A stretch of 64,000 nt of DNA from Halomonas sp. THAF5a (GCF_009363755.1 NZ_CP045417.1:186001-250000), one strand, 5' to 3'; shown: positions 7,988 to 16,397, counted from the stretch's first letter. The notes: generated by a model from the sequence alone, not told the origin. Translations and numbers: made by a program.

Positions 7988-8554
7988 TCAGTAAGCCCAG
8001 ACGATGGTCATCAGCAGGCCCCAGGCCAGCACGCCGGCGGCCATGATCGTGTAGGCGGCCGACATGGTGTTGACGTCGTTGTCGCTGCGTCCACACAGCG
8101 CCTGCAGGCCGTGATAGAGCAGCTGACAGGAGATGCCGAGCGCCGTCAGCACGGCCAGGACGCCGAGCAGCAGGCTGGGGATCAGCAGGACGAGGGCCGA
8201 GGACCAGAGCGGCAGCGGCGCCAGGGCGGCCAGCAGGTAGGCGTCGTGATAGCTGATCGACAGCTCCCGGGTGCTGTTGACCACGGAGTGGATCAGCCAG
8301 CCCATCAGGAAGAAGGTGAGCAGCTCGGCCAGGAACAGGATGGTGGTGATGAAGCGCCACTCCCGGTCGGCGAAACCCATCACGAAGTCGTCGCCGTAGT
8401 GGGTGCCGGCGTAGTAGAGCATCACCGGGGGCAGCAGCGACATGGGTAGCACCAAACACCAGGCCAGCACGGGAATCGGCGTCTGGCGCTGTTGAAGCGA
8501 CTTCCAGCCGGCCTGGCGGGTGAAGGGCAGCTTGAAGATCGTCACGGGGTTCAT
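7988..8554 (-). CDS. YIP1-family membrane protein
   Basis: 188 residues with about five hydrophobic segments (near 31-52, 66-90, 106-140, 165-188) and a short cytoplasmic N-terminus. The layout and the segment MNPVTIFKLPFTRQAGW resemble YIP1/DUF1282 proteins. Function is unknown. The ATG at 8554 follows GAGGAG; an ATG eight codons upstream has no RBS. It is divergent from the MarR gene at 8697, with a TGATA/TATCA inverted-repeat array between them, so the MarR protein probably controls both. It lies 100 bp upstream of hmp, in the NO-related neighbourhood, but no direct link can be shown. Confidence 0.65.
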   Translation of the reverse strand: MNPVTIFKLPFTRQAGWKSLQQRQTPIPVLAWCLVLPMSLLPPVMLYYAGTHYGDDFVMGFADREWRFITTILFLAELLTFFLMGWLIHSVVNSTRELSISYHDAYLLAALAPLPLWSSALVLLIPSLLLGVLAVLTALGISCQLLYHGLQALCGRSDNDVNTMSAAYTIMAAGVLAWGLLMTIVWAY

Positions 8555-8573
8555 GGGAGGCTCCTCGCGTCCG

Positions 8574-8600
8574 GGCATGATAAAATATCACGGCATGATA
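8574..8600. promoter_or_regulatory. Candidate MarR operator
   Basis: TGATA-AAA-TATCA (8578-8590) overlaps TATCA-CGGCA-TGATA (8586-8600), giving two nested inverted repeats. GGCATGATA is also directly repeated at 8574 and 8592. The array lies immediately upstream of the YIP1 gene and about 100 bp before the marR start. Assignment to the adjacent MarR protein is inferred from position only. Confidence 0.45.
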
Positions 8601-8696
8601 TAGTTGCTTAACCTTTTAGGCCCCGGCCCCCTCCCTGTCAAGCGACACGGACGCCGCCGGATCGCCCCACTTCCCTCTTTCGGATCGAGAACGGCC

Positions 8697-9110
8697 ATGA
8701 TCGACGACGCCTTGACCAAGCAGGACTTCCAGCGGCTCTCGCACTTCCGCTACCAGCTGCGCTGCTTCCTGCGCCAGAGCGATGACATCTGCCGCGAACA
8801 CGGCCTGACGCCGCTGCAGTACCAGCTGCTGCTGCACCTGCTTGGCGGGGAGGGGAGCGAGTGGGCCTCGGTGGGAGAGCTGGCTGAGCGGCTCCAGGCG
8901 AAACACCACGGCACGGTGGCGCTGGTGGATCGCTGCGAGCAGCTGGGCCTGGTGGAGCGACGCACGAGTCGTGCCGACCGGCGGCGCACCGAGGTGCATC
9001 TGCTGCCCCGCGGAAGCGAGCTGGCCCGGCGCATTGCCGAGCTGCATCAGCCCGAGCTGCGCCATCTGCAGGAGGAGTTCCATCTCCCCGGCTGGCCCGA
9101 ACTCTCCTGA
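8697..9110 (+). CDS. MarR-family transcriptional regulator
   Basis: 137 residues with a winged-helix core: the recognition region VGELAERLQAKHHGTVALVDRCEQLGLVERR (about 60-90), followed by the wing SRADRRRTEVHLLPRGSELAR, is typical of MarR proteins. It probably binds as a dimer to the palindromes at 8574-8600 and controls itself and the divergent YIP1 gene. One cysteine near residue 41 and one in the recognition helix could make it redox-sensitive, but this is speculative. The ATG at 8697 was chosen because upstream codons lack an RBS and are not MarR-like. A GC hairpin follows the stop. Confidence 0.85.
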   Translation: MIDDALTKQDFQRLSHFRYQLRCFLRQSDDICREHGLTPLQYQLLLHLLGGEGSEWASVGELAERLQAKHHGTVALVDRCEQLGLVERRTSRADRRRTEVHLLPRGSELARRIAELHQPELRHLQEEFHLPGWPELS

Positions 9111-9411
9111 GCCCCTCGTCGGGGCCCCTTGTCCCCTGAGGGGGCACCATCTACCGAGTGGACAAGCCGTCATGCCTTGCTGCGCTCGATGTCCAGGCCT
9201 GCGGCGGTGCCGAAACGCCGACCCGGTCAGCGCCTTATGGAACCGCCAGTCACCTCCTCGTCCTCCACTCCGCCGGCGGCCAGATTCCGGTTGCTGGCGA
9301 CAGGAAGGAACGGCTCTTCTCGTAAGAAGTATTCTTGATGCCAGTCAAGGAAGGAGGAGAGAGCCCGGGCCACAATGGCCATCACCAAGCGTTCCAGTCG
9401 GGTATGGCGCC
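9111..9411. other. 301-bp gene-free region: marR 3' hairpins and nnrS promoter
   Basis: I see no coding potential here. The left end holds GCCCC-TCGTC-GGGGC (9111-9125), directly after the marR stop, and CCCCTGAGGGGG (9133-9144); these are possible terminator stems without a clear T tract. The right part holds the ANR/DNR box at 9335-9348 and GGAGGAGAG at 9352-9360. Confidence 0.6.
9335..9348 (+). promoter_or_regulatory. ANR/DNR box upstream of nnrS
   Basis: TTGATGCCAGTCAA is an exact match to TTGAT-N4-GTCAA. A class II FNR-type activator centred at -41.5 would place the transcription start near 9383, about 29 bases before the nnrS ATG. Confidence 0.85.
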
Positions 9412-10620
9412 ATGCATTCGACCTCCTCCGTTAGCTCCTCCTCGCTATCGCACCTGCCGGTGACGAGGCTGGCCTTTCGTCCCTTCTTCCTGCTGGCCGC
9501 GCTCTATGGCTTGGCGGCGATGACCGTGTGGCTGGCCTTCTGGCACGGCGACATCCTGCTGCGCCCGGTCGGCGGGCTGATGTTCTGGCACCAGCACGAG
9601 ATGCTGTTCGGCTTCGCCGCCGCGGTGGTGGCGGGTTTCCTGCTCACCGCGGTGCAGAACTGGACGGGGCTGCCAAGCCTCCGGGGCGCGCCGCTGCTGG
9701 CGCTGGTCGCGCTCTGGCTGGCCGCACGGGGCCTGATGGCCTTCCCGGTGGGCATGCCGGCGTGGCTGCCGATGCTGGTCGACCTGGTCTTCCTGCCGGT
9801 GGTGGCCGTGGTGATGGCGAGCCTGGTGATCCGCGCCCGCCGCTGGCGCAACCTGATCTTCCTGCCGGCGCTGGGGTTGTTGACCCTGGCCAACCTGGCC
9901 ATGCACCTCGGCGTGCTCACCGGCGAGGCCGAGCTGATCCGCCAGGCCGCCTACCTGGCGGTGCTCACGATCACCCTGCTGATGGTGGTGGTGGGCGGCC
10001 GGGTCATCGCCATGTTCACCGCCAATCGCCTGGGCCTCACCCGCCGGCCGGCGCTCCCCGCCCTGGAGTATGCAAGCCTCGGCAGCGTGATGGTCGTGGT
10101 GCTGGCCCAGGGGCTCGCCGTGCTCGGCGTGGCGCTGCCGGGCGCGCTCTTCGCCGTCCTGCTGGGGCTGGCGGCGCTGGCCAACGCGCTGCGCCTGGCG
10201 GGCTGGGACGGCCTTCATAGCTGGCGCGAGCCGCTGCTCTGGGGCCTGCACGGCAGCTACGCCTTCATCCCGGTGGGCCTGGCGATGTGGGCGCTGGCGG
10301 CGCTGGGCATGTTCCGCGTGGAGCTTGCCGTGCACGCCCTGACCGTCGGCGGCATGGGCACCATGATGCTGGCGATGATGTCGCGGGTGTCGCTCGGCCA
10401 TACCGCGCGTCCCATCCGCACCCTGCCGGGCATCGGCGTGGCGCTCGGCCTGATGCTCGCCGCCGCCGTGCTGCGCTCGCCGGTGCTGGCGCTGGCCCCC
10501 CAGATCACCCACTGGACCTACAACCTAGGCATTCTCTTCTGGTGCCTGGCATATGCGATCTTCCTGTTCCACTATACGGGGCCGCTGCTGTCGGTTCGGG
10601 CCGACGGCAAGGACGGATAG
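9412..10620 (+). CDS. nnrS: NnrS, haem-copper membrane protein of the NO stress response
   Basis: 402 residues, almost entirely about 12 hydrophobic transmembrane segments. It contains FRPFFLLAALYGL near the N-terminus, FWHQHEMLFGF (about 59-69) and GGRVIAMFTANRLG, all typical of NnrS. The family is a haem- and copper-containing inner-membrane protein that protects cells from nitrosative stress; its biochemical activity is not settled. The ATG at 9412 gives the standard N-terminus; upstream sequence in this frame is not NnrS-like. A perfect ANR/DNR box 64 bp upstream links expression to oxygen limitation or NO. A SirB2-type gene follows 38 bp later. Confidence 0.93.
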   Translation: MHSTSSVSSSSLSHLPVTRLAFRPFFLLAALYGLAAMTVWLAFWHGDILLRPVGGLMFWHQHEMLFGFAAAVVAGFLLTAVQNWTGLPSLRGAPLLALVALWLAARGLMAFPVGMPAWLPMLVDLVFLPVVAVVMASLVIRARRWRNLIFLPALGLLTLANLAMHLGVLTGEAELIRQAAYLAVLTITLLMVVVGGRVIAMFTANRLGLTRRPALPALEYASLGSVMVVVLAQGLAVLGVALPGALFAVLLGLAALANALRLAGWDGLHSWREPLLWGLHGSYAFIPVGLAMWALAALGMFRVELAVHALTVGGMGTMMLAMMSRVSLGHTARPIRTLPGIGVALGLMLAAAVLRSPVLALAPQITHWTYNLGILFWCLAYAIFLFHYTGPLLSVRADGKDG

Positions 10621-10658
10621 GACACCGCTCCGCCATCGACGCCGAGGATACCGCGCCC

Positions 10659-11045
10659 GTGGAACACTACGCTCTGATCAAGCACCTGCACGTCACTGTC
10701 GCCGCCCTGAGCCTCGCCTTCTTCCTGCTGCGGGCCTGGTGGTCGGTACGCGAGGCGCCGCTGCTACAGCGGCGCTGGGTGAAGATCGCGCCCCATCTCA
10801 TCGACACCGCCCTGCTGGGGCTCGGCGTGACGCTGATGGTGCTGCTCTCCGCCTGGCCCCACCAGCAGCCCTGGCTCGCCGCCAAGCTGATCGCCCTGCT
10901 GGTCTACATCGGCCTGGGTGCCCTGGCGATCAAGCGCGGCCGCACCCCCGCGGTACGCGCGACGTCGGCGCTGGCCGCGCTGGCCACCTTCGCCTACATG
11001 GTGGGGGCGGCCGTGACCCACAGCCCGCTCTCCTGGCTGGCCTGA
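10659..11045 (+). CDS. SirB2-family small membrane protein
   Basis: 128 residues starting at a GTG (10659) preceded by GAGGA. It has four predicted membrane helices. The opening ALIKHLHVTVAALSLAFFLLRAWW and the SIRB-like block RRWVKIAPHLIDTALLGLGVTLM identify the SirB2/DUF family, which has conserved histidines (KHLH, PHLID) and no defined biochemical role. It directly follows nnrS and is likely co-transcribed with it, a pairing that suggests a part in membrane haem or NO metabolism; this is only inferred from context. Confidence 0.75.
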   Translation: MEHYALIKHLHVTVAALSLAFFLLRAWWSVREAPLLQRRWVKIAPHLIDTALLGLGVTLMVLLSAWPHQQPWLAAKLIALLVYIGLGALAIKRGRTPAVRATSALAALATFAYMVGAAVTHSPLSWLA

Positions 11046-11121
11046 GGCCAGGCGCGCCTGCGCTGAGCCGTATGCGCTGATCTATACTGCCCCCGCCACT
11101 CGTCTGCAGAAGGATGATCTC

Positions 11122-11439
11122 ATGTCGAAACAGGAACTCCCCGCCGGTGCCGGTCAGGTGGCCGAGCAGTATCCCGAGGTGTGGTCGGCTTACGCCGAAC
11201 TCGGCCGGGCCTGTGCCGAGTCCGGCCCGCTGGACGCGCGCACTCGCCGCCTGATCAAGCTGGCGTTGGCCGTGGGCGCGCGCTCCGAGGGGGCGGTACA
11301 CTCCCACGTGCGCCGCGGCCTGGAAGAAGGCGAGTCCGCCGAGGCCCTGAAGCAGGTGGCCATGCTGGCTATCCCCACCCTGGGCCTGCCTGGGGGCGTC
11401 GCGGCCCTGACCTGGATCGAAGACATCACCGAAGCCTGA
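11122..11439 (+). CDS. Carboxymuconolactone decarboxylase (CMD/AhpD-like) family protein
   Basis: 105 residues spanning one CMD/AhpD-like helical domain: LDARTRRLIKLALAVGARSEGAVHSHVRRGLEEGES is the conserved core. The usual redox CxxC of AhpD peroxidase partners is missing: the position reads EGAVHSHV, with only the histidine. Alkylhydroperoxidase activity is therefore unlikely, and the function is unknown. It follows the nnrS-sirB2 pair with a 76-bp gap and a good RBS (AAGGATG), so it may be transcribed with them or alone. Its cytoplasmic location is inferred from the lack of a signal sequence. Confidence 0.8.
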   Translation: MSKQELPAGAGQVAEQYPEVWSAYAELGRACAESGPLDARTRRLIKLALAVGARSEGAVHSHVRRGLEEGESAEALKQVAMLAIPTLGLPGGVAALTWIEDITEA

Positions 11440-11470
11440 GGTATCGCGGCCATGGTGGCCGCTTGGACAA

Positions 11471-11482
11471 GCGTTTAAACGC
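11471..11482. promoter_or_regulatory. Perfect 12-bp palindrome upstream of aapJ
   Basis: GCGTTTAAACGC lies 86 bp before the aapJ start and 32 bp after the CMD gene. It could be an operator for the amino-acid transporter operon; the stem is too short and lacks a T tract for a terminator. Confidence 0.3.
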
Positions 11483-11567
11483 GAGTTGGTCACGCCGTTC
11501 CGGGGTCTGCTAGGTTCGAGGCTGTTGCATCAGCAGCAATCGATTTATCAGACCCCGGAGTCATTTC

Positions 11568-12596
11568 ATGCGGTACAACAACAAGACACTGCTCTCCCTC
11601 TCTACTGCGGCCCTCTGCGTCGGCATGGTCTCCTCCGCCTCGGCGGCCACTCTGGACGAGGTGAAGGAGCGCGGCGAGCTTCGCTGCGGCGTCAACGTGG
11701 GCCTCTCCGGTTTCTCCTCGCCGGACGAGAACGGCACCTGGCAGGGGCTGGACGTGGAGACCTGCCGCGGCATCGCCGCCGCGATCTTCGACGACCCCGA
11801 GGCGGTCTCCTTCACGCCGCTGACCGCCAAGGAGCGATTCACCGCCCTGCAGTCCGGCGAGATCGATGTCCTCTCGCGCAACACCACCTGGACCGCGACC
11901 CGCGACAACTCGCTGGGGCTGAACTTCACCGCCACCACCTTCTACGACGGCCAGGGCTTCATGGTGGCCAAGGATCTGGGCATCGAGGGGCCCGAGCAGT
12001 TCGACGGCGCCTCGATCTGCATCCAGTCCGGCACCACCCACGAGCTCAACCTGGCCGATTACTTCCCCTCCCGCGGCATCGATATCCAGACCGTCACCTT
12101 CGACACCCCCGACCAGACCGCTCAGGGCTTCGCTAGCGGCCGCTGCGACATCCTGACCTCCGATACCTCCCAGCTCAGCGCCCTGCGTCTGCAGCTGCCC
12201 GAGCCCGACAGCGTCGAGATTCTCGAAACGCTGATCTCCAAGGAGCCGCTCGGCCCCGTGGTTCGTCAGGGCGACGACCAGTGGCTGGATATCGTCAAGT
12301 GGTCGATCTTTGCCATGGTCAACGCCGAGGAACTCGGCGTGAACAGCGACAACGTCGATGAGATGAAGGCCGATCCGCCTAACCCCCAGGTGGCGCGCCT
12401 GCTGGGCGTGGACGGCGACTACGGCGAGCAGATGGGGCTCGAGAACGACTGGGCCTACCGGCTGATCACCCACGTCGGCAACTACGGAGAAGTGTTCGCC
12501 GGCACCGTGGGCACGGACTCGCCCATGCAGATCAGCCGCGGCGTGAACGCGCTGTGGGACGAGGGCGGCATCCTCTACGCCCCGCCGGTCCGCTGA
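11568..12596 (+). CDS. aapJ: General L-amino-acid ABC transporter, periplasmic binding protein
   Basis: Captures amino acids in the periplasm for the AapQMP permease. It is 342 residues. The N-terminal signal peptide (about 24 residues, cleavage after SASA before ATLDEV) is followed by the family block GELRCGVNVGLSGFSSPDENGTWQGLDVETCRGIAAAIF and by RNTTWTATRDNSLGLNF, both typical of AapJ/BztA-type binding proteins. First gene of aapJQMP. A strong hairpin (12626-12655) separates it from the permease genes, which fits the usual excess of binding protein over membrane components. Confidence 0.93.
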   Translation: MRYNNKTLLSLSTAALCVGMVSSASAATLDEVKERGELRCGVNVGLSGFSSPDENGTWQGLDVETCRGIAAAIFDDPEAVSFTPLTAKERFTALQSGEIDVLSRNTTWTATRDNSLGLNFTATTFYDGQGFMVAKDLGIEGPEQFDGASICIQSGTTHELNLADYFPSRGIDIQTVTFDTPDQTAQGFASGRCDILTSDTSQLSALRLQLPEPDSVEILETLISKEPLGPVVRQGDDQWLDIVKWSIFAMVNAEELGVNSDNVDEMKADPPNPQVARLLGVDGDYGEQMGLENDWAYRLITHVGNYGEVFAGTVGTDSPMQISRGVNALWDEGGILYAPPVR

Positions 12597-12625
12597 TCTC
12601 CCGGACACCGAACGTTCCCTGAACG

Positions 12626-12655
12626 GGCATCACGCATGGCGACATGCGTGATGCC
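12626..12655 (+). terminator. Strong stem-loop between aapJ and aapQ (attenuator or mRNA stabiliser)
   Basis: GGCATCACGCATG and CATGCGTGATGCC form a 13-bp perfect stem closed by the loop GCGA, a GNRA-type tetraloop. There is no T tract, so it is more likely a 3'-end stabiliser or processing barrier that raises aapJ over aapQMP than a full terminator. Confidence 0.7.
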
Positions 12656-12682
12656 GTGTCGTTGACGTCCACGAGGCTCGAT

Positions 12683-13861
12683 ATGCTGCGTTCTTCTTCA
12701 CGGGAGCGGGGGCCGCTGTGGCGTGACCCCACCTTCCGCGCCCTGCTGGTGCAGGGCATCCTGCTGCTGGCGCTGGGGGGCTTCATCGCCATGGTGGTGT
12801 CGAACACCCTGGCCAACCTCGAGGCCCGGGGCATCACCACCGGCTTCGGCTTCCTCCAGGACCGTGCCGGCTTCTCCATCCCCCAGACCCTGGTCGCCTA
12901 CTCCGGCGACAGCACCTATGCCCGCACCTTCGTGGTAGGGCTGCTCAACACCCTGCTGGTCTCCGCCATGGGCATCGTCGCAGCGACCCTGATCGGCTTC
13001 GCCGTAGGCATCGCCCGGCTGTCGCCCAACTGGCTGCTGGCCCGACTGGCCACCGCCTACGTCGAGATCTTCCGCAACATCCCGCTGCTGGTGCAGATCC
13101 TGTTCTGGTACTTCGCCGTACTCCAGGCCCTGCCGAGCCCGCGCAACAGCCATTCGCTGTTCGAGGCGATCTTCCTCAACGTGCGCGGCGTAGTATTGCC
13201 CGACCCCCAGCCGCTGCCCGGCTTCGCCGCCACCCCCTGGGCACTGCTGGTCGCGGTGATCGCCACCGCCCTGCTGGTGCGCTACGCCCGGCGGCGCCAG
13301 GCTCGCACCGGCCAGGCGCTGCCAGTCTTCAAGCTCGGCGCGCTGATCCTCGTCGGCCTGCCGGCGCTGGTCTTCGTCGCCACGGGCATGCCGCTCGACT
13401 GGTCCATCCCGTCGCTTGCCGGTTTCAACTTCCAGGGCGGCGTGACGATCCTGCCCGAGCTGATGGCGCTGTGGCTGGCGCTCTCGATCTACACCGCTTC
13501 CTTCATTGCCGAAATCGTGCGCTCTGGCATCCAGTCGGTGCCCCAGGGCCAGGTAGAGGCGGCCAAGGCGCTGAGCCTGCCGGGCGGCGTCATCCTGCGC
13601 AAGGTGGTGATTCCCCAGGCGATGCGGGTGATCGTGCCGCAGCTGACCAGCCAGCACCTCAACCTGATCAAGAACTCCTCGCTGGCCACGGCGATCGGCT
13701 ATCCGGACCTGGTGGCGGTGTTCTCCGGCACGGCTCTGAACCAGACCGGCCAGGCGATCGAGATCGTCGCCATGACCATGGCCGTCTACCTGCTGATCAA
13801 CCTGCTGGTGTCCGCGCTGATGAACCTCTATAACGCGCGCACGCTGCTCAAGGAGCGCTGA
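12683..13861 (+). CDS. aapQ: General L-amino-acid ABC transporter, permease AapQ
   Basis: 392 residues, inner membrane. Several transmembrane segments, with the large insert between the first helices that marks AapQ/BztB permeases. The conserved cytoplasmic EAA loop is seen in VEAAKALSLPGGVILRKVVIPQAMRVIVP (about 292-320). VEIFRNIPLLVQILFWYF is the usual HisMQ-type motif. The ATG at 12683 follows GAGG; an in-frame start 13 codons upstream falls close to the hairpin and is less likely. It pairs with AapM to form the heterodimeric channel; the next start is one base after this stop. Confidence 0.93.
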   Translation: MLRSSSRERGPLWRDPTFRALLVQGILLLALGGFIAMVVSNTLANLEARGITTGFGFLQDRAGFSIPQTLVAYSGDSTYARTFVVGLLNTLLVSAMGIVAATLIGFAVGIARLSPNWLLARLATAYVEIFRNIPLLVQILFWYFAVLQALPSPRNSHSLFEAIFLNVRGVVLPDPQPLPGFAATPWALLVAVIATALLVRYARRRQARTGQALPVFKLGALILVGLPALVFVATGMPLDWSIPSLAGFNFQGGVTILPELMALWLALSIYTASFIAEIVRSGIQSVPQGQVEAAKALSLPGGVILRKVVIPQAMRVIVPQLTSQHLNLIKNSSLATAIGYPDLVAVFSGTALNQTGQAIEIVAMTMAVYLLINLLVSALMNLYNARTLLKER

Positions 13862-13862
13862 G

Positions 13863-14972
13863 ATGGTCCAGACCACGACCGCGACCGAGATGGTCGCCGA
13901 GCGTCGGCCCCCCGACCTGCGCCGCGGCCTGCTCGGTTGGCTGCACGCCAACCTCTTCAATACCCTGCTCAACGGAGTGGTGACTCTGATCACCGTAACC
14001 CTGCTGGCCATGCTGCTTTGGCCCGCGCTGCAGTGGGCGGTGTTTCAGGCCGACTGGCTCGGCGACTCCCGGGAGGCGTGCAGCGGCGAGGGGGCCTGCT
14101 GGGTCTTCATCAGCGCACGCTTCGAGTCGATCGTCTACGGCTTCTATCCCGAGGCCGAACGCTGGCGGGTGAACCTGGTCTTCGCCCTGCTGGCGGCGCT
14201 GATCGCCTGGCTCGCCATCCCGAGCCTGCCCGCCAAGCGCTGGGTGGGCGCGTTCGCCCTGGTGGGCTTCCCGCTGCTCGCCTTCCTGCTGCTGGCGGGG
14301 GGGAACTTCGGCCTTCCGGCCGTGCCGACCCGCAACTGGGGCGGGGTGATGCTGACCCTGACCATCGCCGTCGTGGGGATCGTCGGCTCGCTGCCCATCG
14401 GCGTGGTGCTGGCACTGGGACGGCGCTCGCAGATGCCGCTGGTGCGAGGCTTCTGCGTGGTGTTCATCGAGTTCTGGCGCGGCGTGCCGCTGATCACCGT
14501 GCTGTTCATGGCCTCGGTGATGCTGCCGCTGTTCGTGCCTGCCCAGGTGGAGTTCGACAAGCTGCTGCGGGCGCTGGTGGGCATCATGCTCTTCTGGAGC
14601 GCCTACATGGCCGAGGTGGTGCGCGGCGGTCTCCAGGCGATTCCCCGCGGCCAGGAGGAGGCCGCCAAGGCGCTGGGCATGGGCTACTGGCAGCGCATGG
14701 CGCTGATCGTGCTGCCCCAGGCGCTCAAGCTGGTCATCCCCGGCATCGTCAACACCTTCATCGCACTGTTCAAGGACACCTCGCTGGTGTTGATCATCGG
14801 GCTCTTCGATCTGCTGGCGATCATCCGTGCGGGGCTCACCGACAGCAACTGGTTGGGTTTCGCCACTGAGGGCTACGTCTTCGCGGCCCTGGTGTTCTGG
14901 GTGTTCTGCTTCAGCATGTCGCGCTATAGCCAGTACATCGAACGGCGCCTGCACACCGGCCATCGGAACTGA
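13863..14972 (+). CDS. aapM: General L-amino-acid ABC transporter, permease AapM
   Basis: 369 residues, second permease subunit. It has multiple membrane segments; the EAA loop [29 protein letters not shown] (about 262-290) is the contact point for the ATPase, and [18 protein letters not shown] is the family motif. The start at 13863 is one base after aapQ, indicating translational coupling. The large periplasmic region between the first two helices (about 60-105) distinguishes it from simpler HisM-type permeases. It works in the inner membrane with AapQ and AapP. Confidence 0.93.
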   Translation: MVQTTTATEMVAERRPPDLRRGLLGWLHANLFNTLLNGVVTLITVTLLAMLLWPALQWAVFQADWLGDSREACSGEGACWVFISARFESIVYGFYPEAERWRVNLVFALLAALIAWLAIPSLPAKRWVGAFALVGFPLLAFLLLAGGNFGLPAVPTRNWGGVMLTLTIAVVGIVGSLPIGVVLALGRRSQMPLVRGFCVVFIEFWRGVPLITVLFMASVMLPLFVPAQVEFDKLLRALVGIMLFWSAYMAEVVRGGLQAIPRGQEEAAKALGMGYWQRMALIVLPQALKLVIPGIVNTFIALFKDTSLVLIIGLFDLLAIIRAGLTDSNWLGFATEGYVFAALVFWVFCFSMSRYSQYIERRLHTGHRN

Positions 14973-14994
14973 CCATCATCAACGGGACACACTC

Positions 14995-15759
14995 ATGAAT
15001 CAGGCAACTGCTGCCCGGGCCGACGCGCCCATGGTCGAGATCACCGGGCTCAACAAGTGGTACGGCGACTTCCACGTGCTGCGCGACATCAACCTGACGG
15101 TCGCCCAGGGCGAACGCATCGTCATCTGTGGCCCCTCGGGGTCGGGCAAGTCGACGCTGATCCGCTGCATCAACCACCTCGAGGAGCACCAGGAGGGGCG
15201 CATCGTGGTCAACGGCCTGCCGATGACCCGCGACGTGAAACGCATCGAGCAGATCCGCCGTAACGTCGGCATGGTGTTCCAGCACTTCAACCTCTTTCCC
15301 CACCTGAGCGTGCTGGACAACTGCTGCATCTCCCAGACCTGGGTGCAGAGGAAGCCCCGCGCGGAGGCCGAGCGCACGGCACTGGAGATCCTCGAGCGGG
15401 TGCAGATCGCCGACCAGGCCCGCAAGTACCCGGGCCAGCTCTCCGGTGGCCAGCAGCAGCGGGTGGCCATCGCCCGGGCGCTGTGCATGCAGCCGGAGGT
15501 GATGCTCTTCGATGAGCCGACCTCGGCGTTGGATCCGGAGATGATCAAGGAGGTGCTCGACGTCATGGTCGAGCTGGCCCAGGACGGCATGACCATGCTC
15601 TGCGTGACCCACGAGATGGGCTTCGCCAAGACCGTGGCCGACCGGGTGATCTTCATGGATCAGGGCCAGATCATCGAAGAGGCGCCCCCCGAGACCTTCT
15701 TCAATCATCCGCGCTCCGAGCGCACCAGGCTCTTCCTCGGCCAGATCCTCGGCCACTGA
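14995..15759 (+). CDS. aapP: General L-amino-acid ABC transporter, ATPase AapP
   Basis: 254 residues. Walker [10 protein letters not shown] (about 45-53), Q-loop [11 protein letters not shown], signature LSGGQQQR, Walker [14 protein letters not shown], and the switch histidine in CVTHEMGFA are all intact. It drives amino-acid import through AapQM. The ATG at 14995 is preceded by only a weak RBS but gives the normal N-terminus. It is the last gene of the operon. A loose GC stem follows (about 15770-15795), and then comes the norC promoter. Confidence 0.94.
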   Translation: MNQATAARADAPMVEITGLNKWYGDFHVLRDINLTVAQGERIVICGPSGSGKSTLIRCINHLEEHQEGRIVVNGLPMTRDVKRIEQIRRNVGMVFQHFNLFPHLSVLDNCCISQTWVQRKPRAEAERTALEILERVQIADQARKYPGQLSGGQQQRVAIARALCMQPEVMLFDEPTSALDPEMIKEVLDVMVELAQDGMTMLCVTHEMGFAKTVADRVIFMDQGQIIEEAPPETFFNHPRSERTRLFLGQILGH

Positions 15760-15809
15760 GCCCCTCCCAGGCGGCGGCTACGCGGCCGTCGCCCTCCTCT
15801 TCCCGAAAA

Positions 15810-15823
15810 TTGATCGACGTCAA
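15810..15823 (+). promoter_or_regulatory. ANR/DNR box upstream of norC
   Basis: TTGATCGACGTCAA is an exact match to TTGAT-N4-GTCAA. Centred at -41.5 it predicts a start of transcription near 15858, inside the NsrR palindrome that follows. Confidence 0.9.
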
Positions 15824-15853
15824 GGCTCCATACCATGCCCTGCTGCTACTCTT

Positions 15854-15876
15854 AACATGTATTTTTTATACATCTT
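15854..15876. promoter_or_regulatory. NsrR operator upstream of norC
   Basis: A 23-bp palindrome with arms AACATGTATTT and TATACATCTT, the same pattern as the hmp operator. It lies at the predicted transcription start, so NsrR bound here would block initiation until NO is present. Confidence 0.85.
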
Positions 15877-15944
15877 AAAAGAGGCACAGGGCCGCTTGCC
15901 GTGAGAGGCGGCGGCGCTGCCACACGAGCAAGGGGGTATGGTCC

Positions 15945-16397
15945 ATGGCCGACGGTCTCACCAAGTCGGCGGCCCGCAACATCTTCTACGGCGGGTCGCT
16001 GTTCTTCTTTCTGCTGTTCGCCGCGCTGACGGCCCACAGCCACTGGTACATGGTCAACACGTCCACCGACAGCGAGGGGCTCACCGAGTCCGTCAAGCAC
16101 GGCAAGGAAGTGTGGGAAAAGAACATGTGCATCAATTGCCACAGCATCATGGGCGAGGGCGCCTACTTCGCGCCGGAGCTGGGCAACGTCTGGGAGCGCT
16201 ACGGCGGTCACAAGAATCCCGACGCGGCCCGTGCGGGCCTCGCCGCCTGGATCCGCGCGCAGCCGCTGGGGGCCGAGGGGCGCCGCCAGATGCCCGCCTA
16301 CGACTTCAGCGAGGAGGAGATGCAGGCGCTGATCGACTTCCTGGAGTGGACCGACGGCATCGACGACCAGGGCTGGCCGCCGCACCCTGCCGGCTGA
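15945..16397 (+). CDS. norC: Nitric oxide reductase subunit C (NorC)
   Basis: Membrane-anchored cytochrome c that passes electrons to NorB for 2 NO to N2O. It is 150 residues with a single N-terminal transmembrane anchor (about 13-30), then a periplasmic haem-c domain with C62-I-N-C-H66 and the axial Met probably in RQMPAYDFS. It is first in norCBQD. The promoter carries both an activator box (ANR/DNR) and an NsrR box. Its length matches typical NorC. Confidence 0.96.
   Translation: MADGLTKSAARNIFYGGSLFFFLLFAALTAHSHWYMVNTSTDSEGLTESVKHGKEVWEKNMCINCHSIMGEGAYFAPELGNVWERYGGHKNPDAARAGLAAWIRAQPLGAEGRRQMPAYDFSEEEMQALIDFLEWTDGIDDQGWPPHPAG

Noticed and set aside
9445..10512. Long open frames antisense to nnrS and to many other genes
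   Set aside because: High GC at third codon positions opens antisense frames. Their translations are Gln/His/Arg/Gly-rich and have no family resemblance.
11122..11439. AhpD alkylhydroperoxidase
   Set aside because: The redox CxxC is missing; only the CMD fold can be supported.
12626..12655. Fourth copy of the palindromic repeat family
   Set aside because: It is also a hairpin between genes, but it shares no sequence with the GAGGAGG...CCTCCTC core and is far shorter.
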